Positions 50,204-58,800 of a stretch of 64,000 nucleotides of DNA are shown piece by piece; positions within the stretch are counted from its first letter, which is position 1, and each line of letters opens with the position of its first letter. The notes under the pieces were generated by a model, which was given only the letters and a program-made list of their open reading frames with translations, had not been told where the DNA came from and searched no databases. A program made the translations under genes and the position numbers. Origin of the DNA: a virus. Where the stretch lies: IMG/VR virus record IMGVR_UViG_3300021091_000014, positions 1-64,000 of that record. One strand, written 5' to 3'.

Positions 50204-51194
50204 AGAAAATGAAATAAGCAAAAACAGTCAAGGTGGTACGGAAAGCGTTAAAAGAGAGCTAGCTAAAAGATTACCAGAAGGACTCGCTGACAATTTTCAA
50301 ATTATTTGCTCAAGAGTAAGAGAGCTTGAAGAAGATAAAATTAGAGTTTATTGGTTACATGACCTACCAGAAGACCCTGAAACTAATCATCTTAAAGATG
50401 AAACTAGTAGAGATAAATTTCACAAAATAGTGTTTTGTGGTAACTGGCAATATAACAGATATAAAGATTACCTAGGTATTCCTCCGTCTAGAAAACATAT
50501 AGTTATTGATACCCCTATTGAACCATTTGACGGAGATGTATTCTCTAAAAAGGATCCTGAAACAATAAATTTAATTTATACATCCACCCCACAAAGAGGG
50601 CTCGAACTACTAGTCCCTATTTTTGAAGAACTAGCAAAGACCCACAAAGATATTCATTTACATGTTTTTTCCAGCTTTAAAATTTATGGGTGGGAAGAAG
50701 CAGATAATAAATTTGAACCATTGTACGAAAAAATAAGAAAACATCCGCAAATGACATACCACGGATTTCAACCGAACGCAGTAGTTAGAGAATATGTTGA
50801 AAAGGCAGATATATTTGCATACCCTTCCATATGGATGGAATGTAATAGTAGGAGCTTGATTGAAGCAATGTCAGCCGGGGCATTATGCGTACATCCTAAC
50901 CTAGGTGGACTAACAGATACATCCGGTAATTTAACTTTTATGTACCAAACAGATGCCGACATTAACACTCATGTTGCCATCTTTATGCAAACCTTAGATA
51001 CTGCAATTAAAATTATTAGAGATAATAAAGACATACATTCCTATTTAAGGTTTGTAAAGGCTTATGCAGATACAAGATATAATTGGAACAAAATTACTTC
51101 ACAATGGATAGATGTTTTAGATAAGCTTAATAATGAGTATAAAGACATGGGTAGTAGAAAAATCCCAGCAGAGAAATTTGTTTATAAGCCATGA
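50193..51194 (+). CDS. GT4-type glycosyltransferase (333 aa)
   Basis: The C-terminal Rossmann half shows TSTPQRGLELLVPIF near residue 128 and the retaining-GT motif ECNSRSLIEAMSAG near 229 (E-x7-E). ATG 50193 behind CAGGAG is preferred; it overlaps the epimerase end by 11 bases. Likely transfers the cassette's sugar to a host envelope or phage acceptor; acceptor unknown. Confidence 0.75.
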   Translation: MPFEENEISKNSQGGTESVKRELAKRLPEGLADNFQIICSRVRELEEDKIRVYWLHDLPEDPETNHLKDETSRDKFHKIVFCGNWQYNRYKDYLGIPPSRKHIVIDTPIEPFDGDVFSKKDPETINLIYTSTPQRGLELLVPIFEELAKTHKDIHLHVFSSFKIYGWEEADNKFEPLYEKIRKHPQMTYHGFQPNAVVREYVEKADIFAYPSIWMECNSRSLIEAMSAGALCVHPNLGGLTDTSGNLTFMYQTDADINTHVAIFMQTLDTAIKIIRDNKDIHSYLRFVKAYADTRYNWNKITSQWIDVLDKLNNEYKDMGSRKIPAEKFVYKP

Positions 51195-52174
51195 TTGTAA
51201 CTAAAACACCACTTAGGGTAAGTTTTTTTGGCGGAGGCACTGACCTCCCAGAGTTTTACGATCACTTACCCGGAGCAGTTCTTTCTGCTGCTATTGATAT
51301 TAATATGTTTATTGCTATCAATGAATCACCTAAGCAGAGAGTTAAAGCGTGCTATGACGAGATTGAAATAGTAGATACTGCTGCTTACCTTAATCACAAT
51401 AGAATAAGAGAAACTTTATTATACTATAACGTACATAACAACATTGAGATATCTTCTTTCTGTCACATACCAACTAAAGGTACCGGGCTAGGATCATCAT
51501 CAACGTATACTGTTGGACTGTGTAAGGCTATTTCAGAATATATTAAGCAACCGGCTACCAAGCATGAATTAGCCGATTCTGCTTACTTTATTGAAAGACA
51601 AAGATGTAATGAAAAACTCGGTAAGCAGGATCAATATGCAGCTGCATTTGGAGGTATTAACCTAATTCAATTTTATTCTAACGAAACGGTAGTTAATCCT
51701 GTTAATATTACTTACGATAGAATAAAAAAACTAGAAGACAATCTAATGTTTTTCTACACCAACATTACAAGAAAATCTAACGATATATTAGAAAAACAAG
51801 CACAAAGTTCCCTTGAGGATAATAAGGTAAAATATAACCTTAAAAAAATGGCTGACTGCGCCCTTGACGGAACAAAGATATTAACAAAGTCAAGTAGGTT
51901 ATCTGACTTAGGTAGCATGCTAGACTACTCCTGGGCTCTTAAGCGACAAGTGACTAAAGGCATCTCAAATGATATTATTGATTCATATTATTCAGATGCA
52001 CTTAGCGCCGGCGCATTAGGTGGTAAGCTTCTTGGTGCCGGGGGCGGAGGCTTCCTAATGTTTTACGTACCAGAAAAAAATCAATCCAAAGTTAGACAAA
52101 AGCTCTCTTCATTACAAGAATATAAATTTAAATTTTCATTTAACGGCTCTGAGGTTGTATTAAATGCTAATTAA
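51191..52174 (+). CDS. hddA: GHMP-family heptose kinase (HddA-like, 327 aa)
   Basis: N-terminal VTKTPLRVSFFGGGTDLPEF, the ATP-site GTGLGSSSTYTVGL near residue 96 and C-terminal GALGGKLLGAGGGGFLMFY near 277 are the GHMP motifs, with best overall fit to D-glycero-alpha-D-manno-heptose-7-phosphate kinase. It would phosphorylate heptose-7-phosphate at C1. ATGA-coupled to the glycosyltransferase and overlapping GmhA by 11 bases. Confidence 0.82.
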   Translation: MIVTKTPLRVSFFGGGTDLPEFYDHLPGAVLSAAIDINMFIAINESPKQRVKACYDEIEIVDTAAYLNHNRIRETLLYYNVHNNIEISSFCHIPTKGTGLGSSSTYTVGLCKAISEYIKQPATKHELADSAYFIERQRCNEKLGKQDQYAAAFGGINLIQFYSNETVVNPVNITYDRIKKLEDNLMFFYTNITRKSNDILEKQAQSSLEDNKVKYNLKKMADCALDGTKILTKSSRLSDLGSMLDYSWALKRQVTKGISNDIIDSYYSDALSAGALGGKLLGAGGGGFLMFYVPEKNQSKVRQKLSSLQEYKFKFSFNGSEVVLNAN

Positions 52175-52772
52175 CGCTCTTGCTCTTACCGATTTTAAAC
52201 AGGATTACTTAAATCAACTTAGTAGTGGACTTGATAGTATTGATCTAAACGCTCTTGACTTGTTCTATAATGAAATTGTTAATACAGTTAAAAATGACAA
52301 AACAATATTTGTCTGTGGTAACGGAGGTTCTGCTGCTATTGCCGAACACCTCTCCTGTGATCATTCGAAAGGGGTAGCCTCTAACACTCGTCTAATACCG
52401 AGAGTTATTTCGTTAAATAGTAATATGTCTTTACTTACCGCTACCGCTAACGATTACGGATACGATAAAGTTTTTTCCACTCAACTAGTACTACAAGGTA
52501 GAAGTGGTGATTTATTAATAGCTATTTCCAGTAGCGGCAACTCTCGAAATATTATAGAAGCAATATCTACTGCGAAAGCTTTAGGAATAAAAACTTCTTC
52601 CCTCACCGGATTTTACGGCGGGGAGACGAAAAATAAAAGTGATATTAATATTCACGTACCAATTCATAATTACGGAATTGTAGAGGATTGTCATCAGATT
52701 ATCATGCATATCGTAGCTCAGTACATACGCACGATACATACTGAGGTAGATATAAAAAGCGTAAAGCTATAA
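52164..52772 (+). CDS. gmhA: phosphoheptose isomerase (GmhA-like, 202 aa)
   Basis: SIS domain: FVCGNGGSAAIAEHLSCD near residue 50, ISSSGNSRNIIEA near 118, VEDCHQIIMHIVAQYI near 171 (metal-binding His/Glu of GmhA). It converts sedoheptulose-7-phosphate to heptose-7-phosphate, the first step of nucleotide-heptose synthesis. Partner of the HddA-like kinase. No GmhB phosphatase is in the window. Confidence 0.85.
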   Translation: MLINALALTDFKQDYLNQLSSGLDSIDLNALDLFYNEIVNTVKNDKTIFVCGNGGSAAIAEHLSCDHSKGVASNTRLIPRVISLNSNMSLLTATANDYGYDKVFSTQLVLQGRSGDLLIAISSSGNSRNIIEAISTAKALGIKTSSLTGFYGGETKNKSDINIHVPIHNYGIVEDCHQIIMHIVAQYIRTIHTEVDIKSVKL

Positions 52773-52781
52773 TATATTAAA

Positions 52782-53639
52782 ATGATTTTACTTGATCTAA
52801 ATCAGGTTATGATTGCTAATTTTATGTCTCAAATTGGTAATCATACTGATACTAAAATAGAAGAAGGCCTATTCAGACATATGGTCTTAAACTCTATTCG
52901 CCTATTAAAACAGAAATTTTCTGATTATGGTGAATTAGTTATTGCTTGTGATGATAAGAAATTGTGGCGACGTGAAGTCTTTTACTACTATAAAGCTAAT
53001 AGAAAAAAATCTCGGGACGAATCAGAGCTTGATTGGGCTAGCATCTTTAGTACTCTTAATAAAATAAAACTCGAGCTTAAAGAGTACTTTCCCTACAGAG
53101 TAATTCAAGTTGAAGGGGCCGAGGCCGATGATGTTATTGCTACTTTAGTACATACTTACGGCACATTTCTTAATACTAATAGAATTATTATTTTATCCGG
53201 AGATAAAGACTTTAGACAGCTTCACTGCTATACTAATGTTTCTCAGTTTGACCCTATTAACAAAAAGTTTATTAATGTTGACGAACCGGAAAAATATTTA
53301 AAAGAACTTATAATTAAAGGCGATAGAGGGGATGGTATTCCTAACATCTTATCACCCGATGATTGCATTATTTCCGGCGCAAGGCAAAAACCAATAAGTT
53401 CTAAAAAACTTGAATACTATTTAAAACTAAATGAAAATGAAATATTAAATGATACTACAGTTAGTAAAAACTGGCAAAGAAATAAAATATTAATTGATTT
53501 AGATAGTATACCGGAAAATATTAAAAATCTAATTATGGACGAGTATCACGACCAGGATAATAAACCTAGAGACAAAATATTTAATTACATGATAAATAAT
53601 AAAATGAAAGTATTGATTGAACATATAAATGAGTTCTAA
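52782..53639 (+). CDS. rnh: RNase H / 5'-3' exonuclease (T4 Rnh-like, 285 aa)
   Basis: FEN-1-like nuclease: LLDLNQVMIANFMS at the N-terminus, RREVFYYYKANRKKSRDES near residue 65, VEGAEADDVIATLV near 106, LSGDKDFRQL near 135, KGDRGDGIPN near 180, giving the acidic two-metal site. It ends in IEHINEF, like T4 RNase H. Removes RNA primers from Okazaki fragments, co-operating with gp32. Confidence 0.92.
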   Translation: MILLDLNQVMIANFMSQIGNHTDTKIEEGLFRHMVLNSIRLLKQKFSDYGELVIACDDKKLWRREVFYYYKANRKKSRDESELDWASIFSTLNKIKLELKEYFPYRVIQVEGAEADDVIATLVHTYGTFLNTNRIIILSGDKDFRQLHCYTNVSQFDPINKKFINVDEPEKYLKELIIKGDRGDGIPNILSPDDCIISGARQKPISSKKLEYYLKLNENEILNDTTVSKNWQRNKILIDLDSIPENIKNLIMDEYHDQDNKPRDKIFNYMINNKMKVLIEHINEF

Positions 53640-54049
53640 TGAAAAAATCTATCTATAACATACTCAAAGAATGCGCTGAACCTAAATCAGTTAATGATAG
53701 GGTTGAGCTGCTTCAGAAAAACGGCATTCCTGTAGTCAAGCAAATATTAAAATACGCTTTTGACCCTAATATTATTTTTGATTTACCGGAAGGTGCACCT
53801 CCTTACAAGCCATGCGAATATCTAGATCAAGAAGGCAGGCTTTATGCTGAGGCAAGAAAGCTCTATCTTTTTACTAAAGATGGAAACCCAGCGCTTACTA
53901 AGTTTAAAAGAGAGATGATTTTTATTCAATTCATAGAAGGTATAGATAAGAAGGACGCTACTTTAATTATAGCGGTCAAAGATAAAACTCTACCCTTTAA
54001 GGGATTAAATAAAGATGTTGTTAAGAAAGCATTTCCAGACCTGTTTTAA
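53639..54049 (+). CDS. conserved T4-like phage protein (DUF6433-like, 136 aa)
   Basis: Helical protein with LPEGAPPYKPCEY near residue 49 and FIQFIEGIDKKDATLIIAVKDK near 99. A known conserved hypothetical of T4-like marine phages (DUF6433, from memory). TAATG-coupled to RNase H, so a replication or repair link is possible. Confidence 0.65.
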   Translation: MKKSIYNILKECAEPKSVNDRVELLQKNGIPVVKQILKYAFDPNIIFDLPEGAPPYKPCEYLDQEGRLYAEARKLYLFTKDGNPALTKFKREMIFIQFIEGIDKKDATLIIAVKDKTLPFKGLNKDVVKKAFPDLF

Positions 54050-54051
54050 TT

Positions 54052-54219
54052 ATGAGTAAAACGCTTAAAAAATTTCGTAAATTATACGAGCCTGAGGAAG
54101 GCGCACATCAGGTTAAAAGACGCAAATCAAATTTTAATAATAAAAAATTAAGATCTTTAGATAACATTCTTAAAACAAAAGATGTAAAAAAGATCTTAAA
54201 TTATGAGGAAAAAATTTAG
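54052..54219 (+). CDS. basic small protein (55 aa)
   Basis: Very basic (KTLKKFRKLYEP, VKRRKSNFNNKKLR), helical ends. Starts two bases after the previous stop. Probably nucleic-acid-binding; no family recognised. Confidence 0.55.
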   Translation: MSKTLKKFRKLYEPEEGAHQVKRRKSNFNNKKLRSLDNILKTKDVKKILNYEEKI

Positions 54220-54228
54220 GAGAAGACA

Positions 54229-54372
54229 ATGGGATGGTTTTGGAATAACCCTATAATGAATAAAATAGAAGCCGGGCTTATCACGCTTACAAATAAACTT
54301 TGGCGTAAAAGACGAGAGCACGAAAAAAAACTAGTAGAGAAAATTAAAGAGCAGAATAAAGTAAAAAGATAG
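54229..54372 (+). CDS. basic small protein (47 aa)
   Basis: Behind AGGAGAAGACA, encoding MGWFWNNPIMNKIEAGL followed by a strongly basic helix (RKRREHEKKLVEKIKEQNKVKR). The amphipathic N-terminus may touch membrane. Function unknown. Confidence 0.55.
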   Translation: MGWFWNNPIMNKIEAGLITLTNKLWRKRREHEKKLVEKIKEQNKVKR

Positions 54373-54374
54373 TA

Positions 54375-54611
54375 ATGCCAACATACACATTTAAAGATGT
54401 TAATACTGGTGAAGTTACAGAACATGTAATGAGAATTTCTCAACTAGATGAATTTAAAAAATCTAATCCTCATTTAGAGGCTTACATTTCAGGTTCTCCC
54501 GGACTTAGTGATCCAGCAAGACTAGGTTTAGTTAAACCAGCATCTGGGTTTCGTGATCTGTTAAAAAATATGAAGAAAAAGCACAGGAGAAGTACGATTA
54601 ATGATTTTTAA
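54375..54611 (+). CDS. FmdB-like N-terminal protein without zinc cysteines (78 aa)
   Basis: Opens MPTYTFKDVNTGEVTE, the strand pattern of FmdB-type regulators, but the Cys pairs are absent. The rest is helical and basic (LKNMKKKHRRST). Such proteins are conserved in T4-like cyanophages. Function unknown. Confidence 0.6.
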   Translation: MPTYTFKDVNTGEVTEHVMRISQLDEFKKSNPHLEAYISGSPGLSDPARLGLVKPASGFRDLLKNMKKKHRRSTINDF

Positions 54612-54619
54612 AGGTGCCC

Positions 54620-55375
54620 ATGGCAAAACGATCGAGTAATAATCAAACCTCCACTTCCAATACAGATAATTTTGACAGAATTAGTACTCAAACTACTCTT
54701 AAAATTAAATTAGATAATCTAAAAACTTTTACTCCTCTAACTAATAATCAAAAACTTTTTTTTGAAGCTTATAAGCGCGGCGACTATTTCGTTGCTCTAC
54801 ATGGAGTAGCCGGCACAGGAAAAACTTTTATTGCACTCTATAAAGCACTAGAGGAAGTGCTTGATAAATCAAATCCATTTAATAAAATAATTATTGTTAG
54901 ATCAGCAGTACAGTCTCGAGAAATAGGACATCTTCCAGGTGATGTTGGTGAAAAGATGGAAATCTTCCAACAGCCCTATAGACAGATTTGCGAGATTTTG
55001 TTTGAAAGAAGAGATGCATGGGATAGGTTGGAAGAGCAGCATCATGTAGAGTTTATTTCAACTTCATTTATTAGAGGTATGTCGTTTGACGATGCAATTA
55101 TTATTGTAGACGAAATGCAAAATATGACATTTGAAGAAATAGATACGGTAATGACTCGAGTGGGGTATAGGTCTAAAATAATTTGGTGTGGTGATTATAG
55201 ACAAACCGATTTGAATAAAAAGAAAAACGATATGAGTGGTATTTTAAAGTTCTTTAACATAGCTCATCATATATCAGCCTTCACAAGAATAGAATTTACG
55301 CCAGACGATATAGTAAGAAGTTCTCTGGTTAAGGATTACATTTTAGCTAAGATGCAGTACGAAGATGGCAATTAA
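54620..55375 (+). CDS. phoH: PhoH-like ATPase (251 aa)
   Basis: Walker A GVAGTGKTFIAL near residue 60, Walker B IIIVDEMQNMTF near residue 155, plus TFIRGM-like SFIRGMSFDD before it: a PhoH P-loop ATPase, common in marine phages. Its biochemical role is unresolved; RNA-helicase or phosphate-stress functions have been suggested. AAAGG places the start at ATG 54620 rather than the GTG at 54614. Confidence 0.9.
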   Translation: MAKRSSNNQTSTSNTDNFDRISTQTTLKIKLDNLKTFTPLTNNQKLFFEAYKRGDYFVALHGVAGTGKTFIALYKALEEVLDKSNPFNKIIIVRSAVQSREIGHLPGDVGEKMEIFQQPYRQICEILFERRDAWDRLEEQHHVEFISTSFIRGMSFDDAIIIVDEMQNMTFEEIDTVMTRVGYRSKIIWCGDYRQTDLNKKKNDMSGILKFFNIAHHISAFTRIEFTPDDIVRSSLVKDYILAKMQYEDGN

Positions 55376-55399
55376 ACTCATTTTTTTAAAGGAGCAATA

Positions 55400-56071
55400 A
55401 TGAATACTACTTTATCGGCAGTTCAAACTCTTAATACAGCTGTAGCAGGGGTATTAAGCCGTATGACGGTGGGTATTTTTCTTACAATGGTCGCAGCCGG
55501 GCTATTGGCAGCAACGGGTCTTGTGCCTATTCTTTTTTCGGGCGTGGTGGGTTGGATAATTGTTTTTTTACCTCTAGTAATGAGTTTGGGTTTAATGTGG
55601 AAGGGAGAAAATCTTACTACAGGTGGAATTAAACTTTGGTTTTTTGCCTTCTCTGCAGCAATGGGCCTAAGTCTTAGTTTATTGTTCCACGTTTATACTT
55701 CAGCCTCCATTGTTATGGCATTGGTAGGGACAACGGTAAGCTTTGGAGCGTTAGCAGGGTGGGGATACTTTACCAAGCGAGATATTTCTTCCTGGGGATC
55801 ATTTTTGTTTGCAGGAGTCATCGGACTAATCGTTGTTAGTCTTTTTAATATTTGGTTTGCTTCATCAGCATTACAAATGACTCTAAACGTTTTGACCATT
55901 GTAATCTTTCTTGGGCTCACTGCATACGACATGAACCGTATTCGTGATATGTTCTGGAATGTTACAGAGGGAGAAGTTAACCGCTTACAATGGTTTAGTG
56001 CTCTTTCTCTTTACATTAATTTCATAAATATATTTGTCTCTATCTTACAATTGTTTGGCAACAGGGAATAA
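55400..56071 (+). CDS. Bax-inhibitor-1 family membrane protein (223 aa)
   Basis: Seven hydrophobic segments, starting near residues 22, 45, 74, 98, 130, 157 and 200. The C-terminal motifs TAYDMNRIRDMFW near residue 175 and ALSLYINFINIFVSILQLFG near 199 match BI-1/YbhL (TMBIM) proteins, which form Ca2+/pH-sensitive channels and in bacteria interact with the FtsH protease system. Behind AAAGGAG; TAATG-coupled to iscU. A role in membrane homeostasis or lysis timing is inference. Confidence 0.8.
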   Translation: MNTTLSAVQTLNTAVAGVLSRMTVGIFLTMVAAGLLAATGLVPILFSGVVGWIIVFLPLVMSLGLMWKGENLTTGGIKLWFFAFSAAMGLSLSLLFHVYTSASIVMALVGTTVSFGALAGWGYFTKRDISSWGSFLFAGVIGLIVVSLFNIWFASSALQMTLNVLTIVIFLGLTAYDMNRIRDMFWNVTEGEVNRLQWFSALSLYINFINIFVSILQLFGNRE

Positions 56072-56481
56072 TGGCATACTCAAATAAAGTAATCGATCAT
56101 TATGAAAACCCTCGCAATGTTGGTTCTTTTGCAAAAGATGACAATGATGTAGGAACTGGTATGGTTGGAGCTCCTGCGTGCGGTGACGTTATGAAGCTTC
56201 AGATTAAGGTAGACGAAGATGGAATTATTACTGATGCACGTTTTAAGACATATGGTTGTGGATCGGCAATTGCGAGCAGTTCACTAGTCACAGAGTGGGT
56301 CAAAGGCAAAACTCTTGACCAAGCGATGGAAATTAAAAATACACTGATTGCTGAAGAGCTCGCGCTTCCACCCGTCAAGATACACTGCTCCATATTAGCA
56401 GAGGATGCGATCAAAGCTGCTATTGCAAACTACAAGGACAAATATGCTAACCGTAACTCCGAATGCGCATGCACAAATTAA
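56071..56481 (+). CDS. iscU: Fe-S cluster scaffold IscU (136 aa)
   Basis: All scaffold residues are present: [11 protein letters not shown] near residue 33 (Cys, Asp), [13 protein letters not shown] near 59 (Cys), and [15 protein letters not shown] near 103 (Cys). IscU assembles 2Fe-2S clusters from IscS sulfur in the cytosol. Complete length for the family, so probably functional. Forms an overlapping pair with the IscA-type carrier. Confidence 0.93.
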   Translation: MAYSNKVIDHYENPRNVGSFAKDDNDVGTGMVGAPACGDVMKLQIKVDEDGIITDARFKTYGCGSAIASSSLVTEWVKGKTLDQAMEIKNTLIAEELALPPVKIHCSILAEDAIKAAIANYKDKYANRNSECACTN

Positions 56482-56752
56482 TTTAATACTCTCTGGTGAA
56501 GATTCAAAATATGTTCGCGCTTTTATTCAAGGGGGAGGGTGTAGTGGGTTCCAGTACGGCTTTACGATGGAAGATGATAAGAATGAAGACGATTTTGTAA
56601 TTGAAAATTTACTTGTAGATGCTATGAGCATGCAATATTTTGATGGTGCTACTATTGATTATAAAACAGATAAGCTTCAAGGCTCTTCTTTTGTAATTTC
56701 TAATCCAAACGCAAAAACTACTTGTGGTTGTGGTTCTTCTTTTGCTACCTAG
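56444..56752 (+). CDS. iscA: A-type Fe-S carrier IscA/ErpA-like (102 aa)
   Basis: The three ligand cysteines are present: GGGCSGFQY near residue 31 and TCGCGSSF near residue 95. A-type proteins pass clusters to apo-enzymes. It starts 38 bases inside iscU in another frame, at ATG 56444, a strong coupling. Together with IscU this is a mini-ISC set lacking desulfurase and chaperones. Confidence 0.9.
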   Translation: MLTVTPNAHAQINLILSGEDSKYVRAFIQGGGCSGFQYGFTMEDDKNEDDFVIENLLVDAMSMQYFDGATIDYKTDKLQGSSFVISNPNAKTTCGCGSSFAT

Positions 56753-56765
56753 ATTCAAGATACAA

Positions 56766-57437
56766 ATGAATAAAAAATTTAAATATGAATTTTTACCTCA
56801 AATTGAATTAAAGGAAGAATATATTGATAGTAAGAGACATTATGTGACACCGGAAGGAAAAAAATATCCATCTGTTACCACGGTTATTGGCGACAGCATG
56901 GATAAAAGTGGACTTTATGAATGGAGACAAAAAGTAGGTAAAGAAGAAGCTGATAAGATTACTAAGTCAGCTGCGTCCAGGGGCACTAAAGTTCATAAAA
57001 TTTGTGAGGACTATGTATTAGGTAAGGAAAATTATTTAAAAGATAAAATGCCATCTAGCATTTCTCTTTTTAAACAAATACAACCCTACCTCGACGAAAA
57101 CATGACTAAAGTTTATGGAGTAGAAATTCCTCTGTATTCAGATTTTTTACAAACAGCCGGCAGATGTGATTTAGTATGTCACATGCATGATTGTTATACT
57201 ATAGTCGATTACAAAACTTCATCTAAGCCTAAAAAAGAAAATTGGATAGAAAATTACTTTCTACAGCTGACCACTTATGCAATGATGGTTGAGGAGCTTT
57301 ATAAAGTTCCCATTTCCTACATCATTATTTTAATAGCGGTAGAAGACGACAACCTGCAGTTTTTTGTAAAAAATCCTAAATCCTATAAAGATAAGGTAAC
57401 GGAAATATTCCGTAATTATAGTAAAAAGTTGATGTAA
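56766..57437 (+). CDS. MGME1/RecB-like exonuclease (PD-(D/E)xK, 223 aa)
   Basis: Residues 33-60: YPSVTTVIGDSMDKSGLYEWR; 78: RGTKVHKICEDYV; 130: QTAGRCDLVCH; 147: TIVDYKTSSKP (D-x-K), then YFLQLTTYAMMVEE. This order matches MGME1/Cas4-like single-strand exonucleases of phages. Start ATG 56766; the frame extends to 56724 inside iscA. A role in replication, recombination or host-DNA breakdown is inferred. Confidence 0.78.
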   Translation: MNKKFKYEFLPQIELKEEYIDSKRHYVTPEGKKYPSVTTVIGDSMDKSGLYEWRQKVGKEEADKITKSAASRGTKVHKICEDYVLGKENYLKDKMPSSISLFKQIQPYLDENMTKVYGVEIPLYSDFLQTAGRCDLVCHMHDCYTIVDYKTSSKPKKENWIENYFLQLTTYAMMVEELYKVPISYIIILIAVEDDNLQFFVKNPKSYKDKVTEIFRNYSKKLM

Positions 57438-57457
57438 TTACTCTCATACACTATAAT
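57429..57457 (+). promoter_or_regulatory. host-like (early) promoter
   Basis: TTGATG (57429-57434), 17-base spacer, perfect TATAAT (57452-57457). The -35 box overlaps the stop codon of the nuclease gene. It drives the HTH-like gene at 57484. Confidence 0.7.
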
Positions 57458-57483
57458 ATAAATGTGTACTTAGAGAGGTGTAT

Positions 57484-57978
57484 ATGAGCGTAAATAATGA
57501 AATACTTTCCAAGCTTAATATTAAGCGAGGAACTATCGATACTATTGCTATTCAGGCAGTTAGAGAGTACCTGGATAAGCAATCTAGCCCCCTTAAAGCA
57601 GCAAACGCAATTATTGCTAAAGTAGGTATTAGTCCGGTTAGTAATAGAAAAAAAGCCTACGTGTTTGCTATGACCACTGTTGAACAAGCCCTTTATAATA
57701 TGACACCTGACATTGAATCTATCATTAAAAAATCTAACGAACGTATTCAAAAAATTACTGATATGTTAGGCCCATCCGCCTTTAAGATTAGTGATGAGAA
57801 AGAGCAGGAGCTTCTTAAAAAAGGTCCAAGCAAAAGATCTATTGCAAGAGACATATATCTAGAAAATAAAGATAAAGGCGAAAAAGCTATTATTGATTTA
57901 GTAGTAAAAGCTTTAGATGTTTCTAAACAAAACGCATACACTTACATCTACCTGGTAAAGAAAGATCTTAGTCTATAG
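57484..57978 (+). CDS. HTH-like protein of the xNAxxYxxK type (164 aa)
   Basis: Two related halves: residues 1-75 (LKAANAIIAKVGISPVSNRKKAYVF) and a C-terminal HTH-like unit (VVKALDVSKQNAYTYIYLVKKDL). The terminal unit is shared with the proteins at 10212 and 17353. AGAGAGG selects ATG 57484. Probably DNA-binding; promoter-linked like the other two members. Confidence 0.6.
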   Translation: MSVNNEILSKLNIKRGTIDTIAIQAVREYLDKQSSPLKAANAIIAKVGISPVSNRKKAYVFAMTTVEQALYNMTPDIESIIKKSNERIQKITDMLGPSAFKISDEKEQELLKKGPSKRSIARDIYLENKDKGEKAIIDLVVKALDVSKQNAYTYIYLVKKDLSL

Positions 57979-58088
57979 TGGATGCTAAAGAGATAGTAAG
58001 ATTTTTAAAAGTTCTTAGGTACTACGTATCGCCATATTGGAGAACACGAATTGAAGAAGTCATTACGAAAATTGGCGGTAGCTTGTAG
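57978..58088 (+). CDS. possible 36-residue basic peptide
   Basis: A GTG frame in TAGTG overlap with the preceding stop, running into the next gene (MDAKEIVRFLKVLRYYVSPYW). The frame is short and overlaps the signal-peptide gene by 38 bases; accepted only weakly because of the coupling. Confidence 0.25.
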   Translation: MDAKEIVRFLKVLRYYVSPYWRTRIEEVITKIGGSL

Positions 58089-58800
58089 TACTCTACTTCC
58101 GGTCTGTGCCTTAGCAGGGCTAGAGTCAGGCGCTGGAGAAAATTTAATTAGCGATAGATATACCTCCACCACGGCTTGTATGCTAGCCGAGCAAAAGGCA
58201 ATTAAACAAGCACTTGACAGATACAGCGGCAAACAATTTACAGTAGAAAAGAAAAACTTTTGTTACGATACTAAGGATTATAGTTACTGTAATTATTATA
58301 AAGAGTTAGACTATACTGTAGCAGGCACAATTCGTAAAATAGTAAATAGATCTGAAAAAATAGAAAATAGTATCTGCAAGGTTGCGGTAGTAATTGATAT
58401 AGAAGAACAACCCAAACCCATTAACGTTAATGTAAGCGGAAGAAATATTTACTTTGTTAATGAGCCTCTAAACTTTAAAATAAACGTAAATGAACCTGTT
58501 TTCTTTTATGCGTTTAACGTGCACCGTAAGGGTGTTGAGTTTTTATTTCCTTCAAAGTATTATGAAGAAAATAAATTTGAAGATGATTTTGACTTTCCTG
58601 GTTTTGGATTGAGATACGTAACAACACTTGACAAAGGAGTGAGTAGAGATGAAGAGCAAATCGTCTTTTTGTTCACAAAGCATCAAATAGATTTTGATAG
58701 AGTTGCGCTGGATCATAACATGTTGCATGAGATAATTAACTCGATACCAGTGCATTCACGAAGAACTTTTACCTATAAAATTTTTATTAAACGGAAATGA
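58051..58800 (+). CDS. exported DUF4384-like protein (249 aa)
   Basis: TTG start behind TTGGAG. Signal peptide (LAVACSTLLPVCALAG), then a domain with cysteines near residues 31, 58, 64, 68 and 97, and a C-terminal beta domain (NVNVSGRNIYFVNEPLNFKI, PVFFYAFNVHRKGVEFLFPSKYY) resembling DUF4384. Such domains accompany LPP20/CsgG-type envelope proteins. It overlaps the next gene (ATGA), an LPP20-like lipoprotein, so both probably act together in the periplasm or outer membrane. Confidence 0.65.
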   Translation: MKKSLRKLAVACSTLLPVCALAGLESGAGENLISDRYTSTTACMLAEQKAIKQALDRYSGKQFTVEKKNFCYDTKDYSYCNYYKELDYTVAGTIRKIVNRSEKIENSICKVAVVIDIEEQPKPINVNVSGRNIYFVNEPLNFKINVNEPVFFYAFNVHRKGVEFLFPSKYYEENKFEDDFDFPGFGLRYVTTLDKGVSRDEEQIVFLFTKHQIDFDRVALDHNMLHEIINSIPVHSRRTFTYKIFIKRK

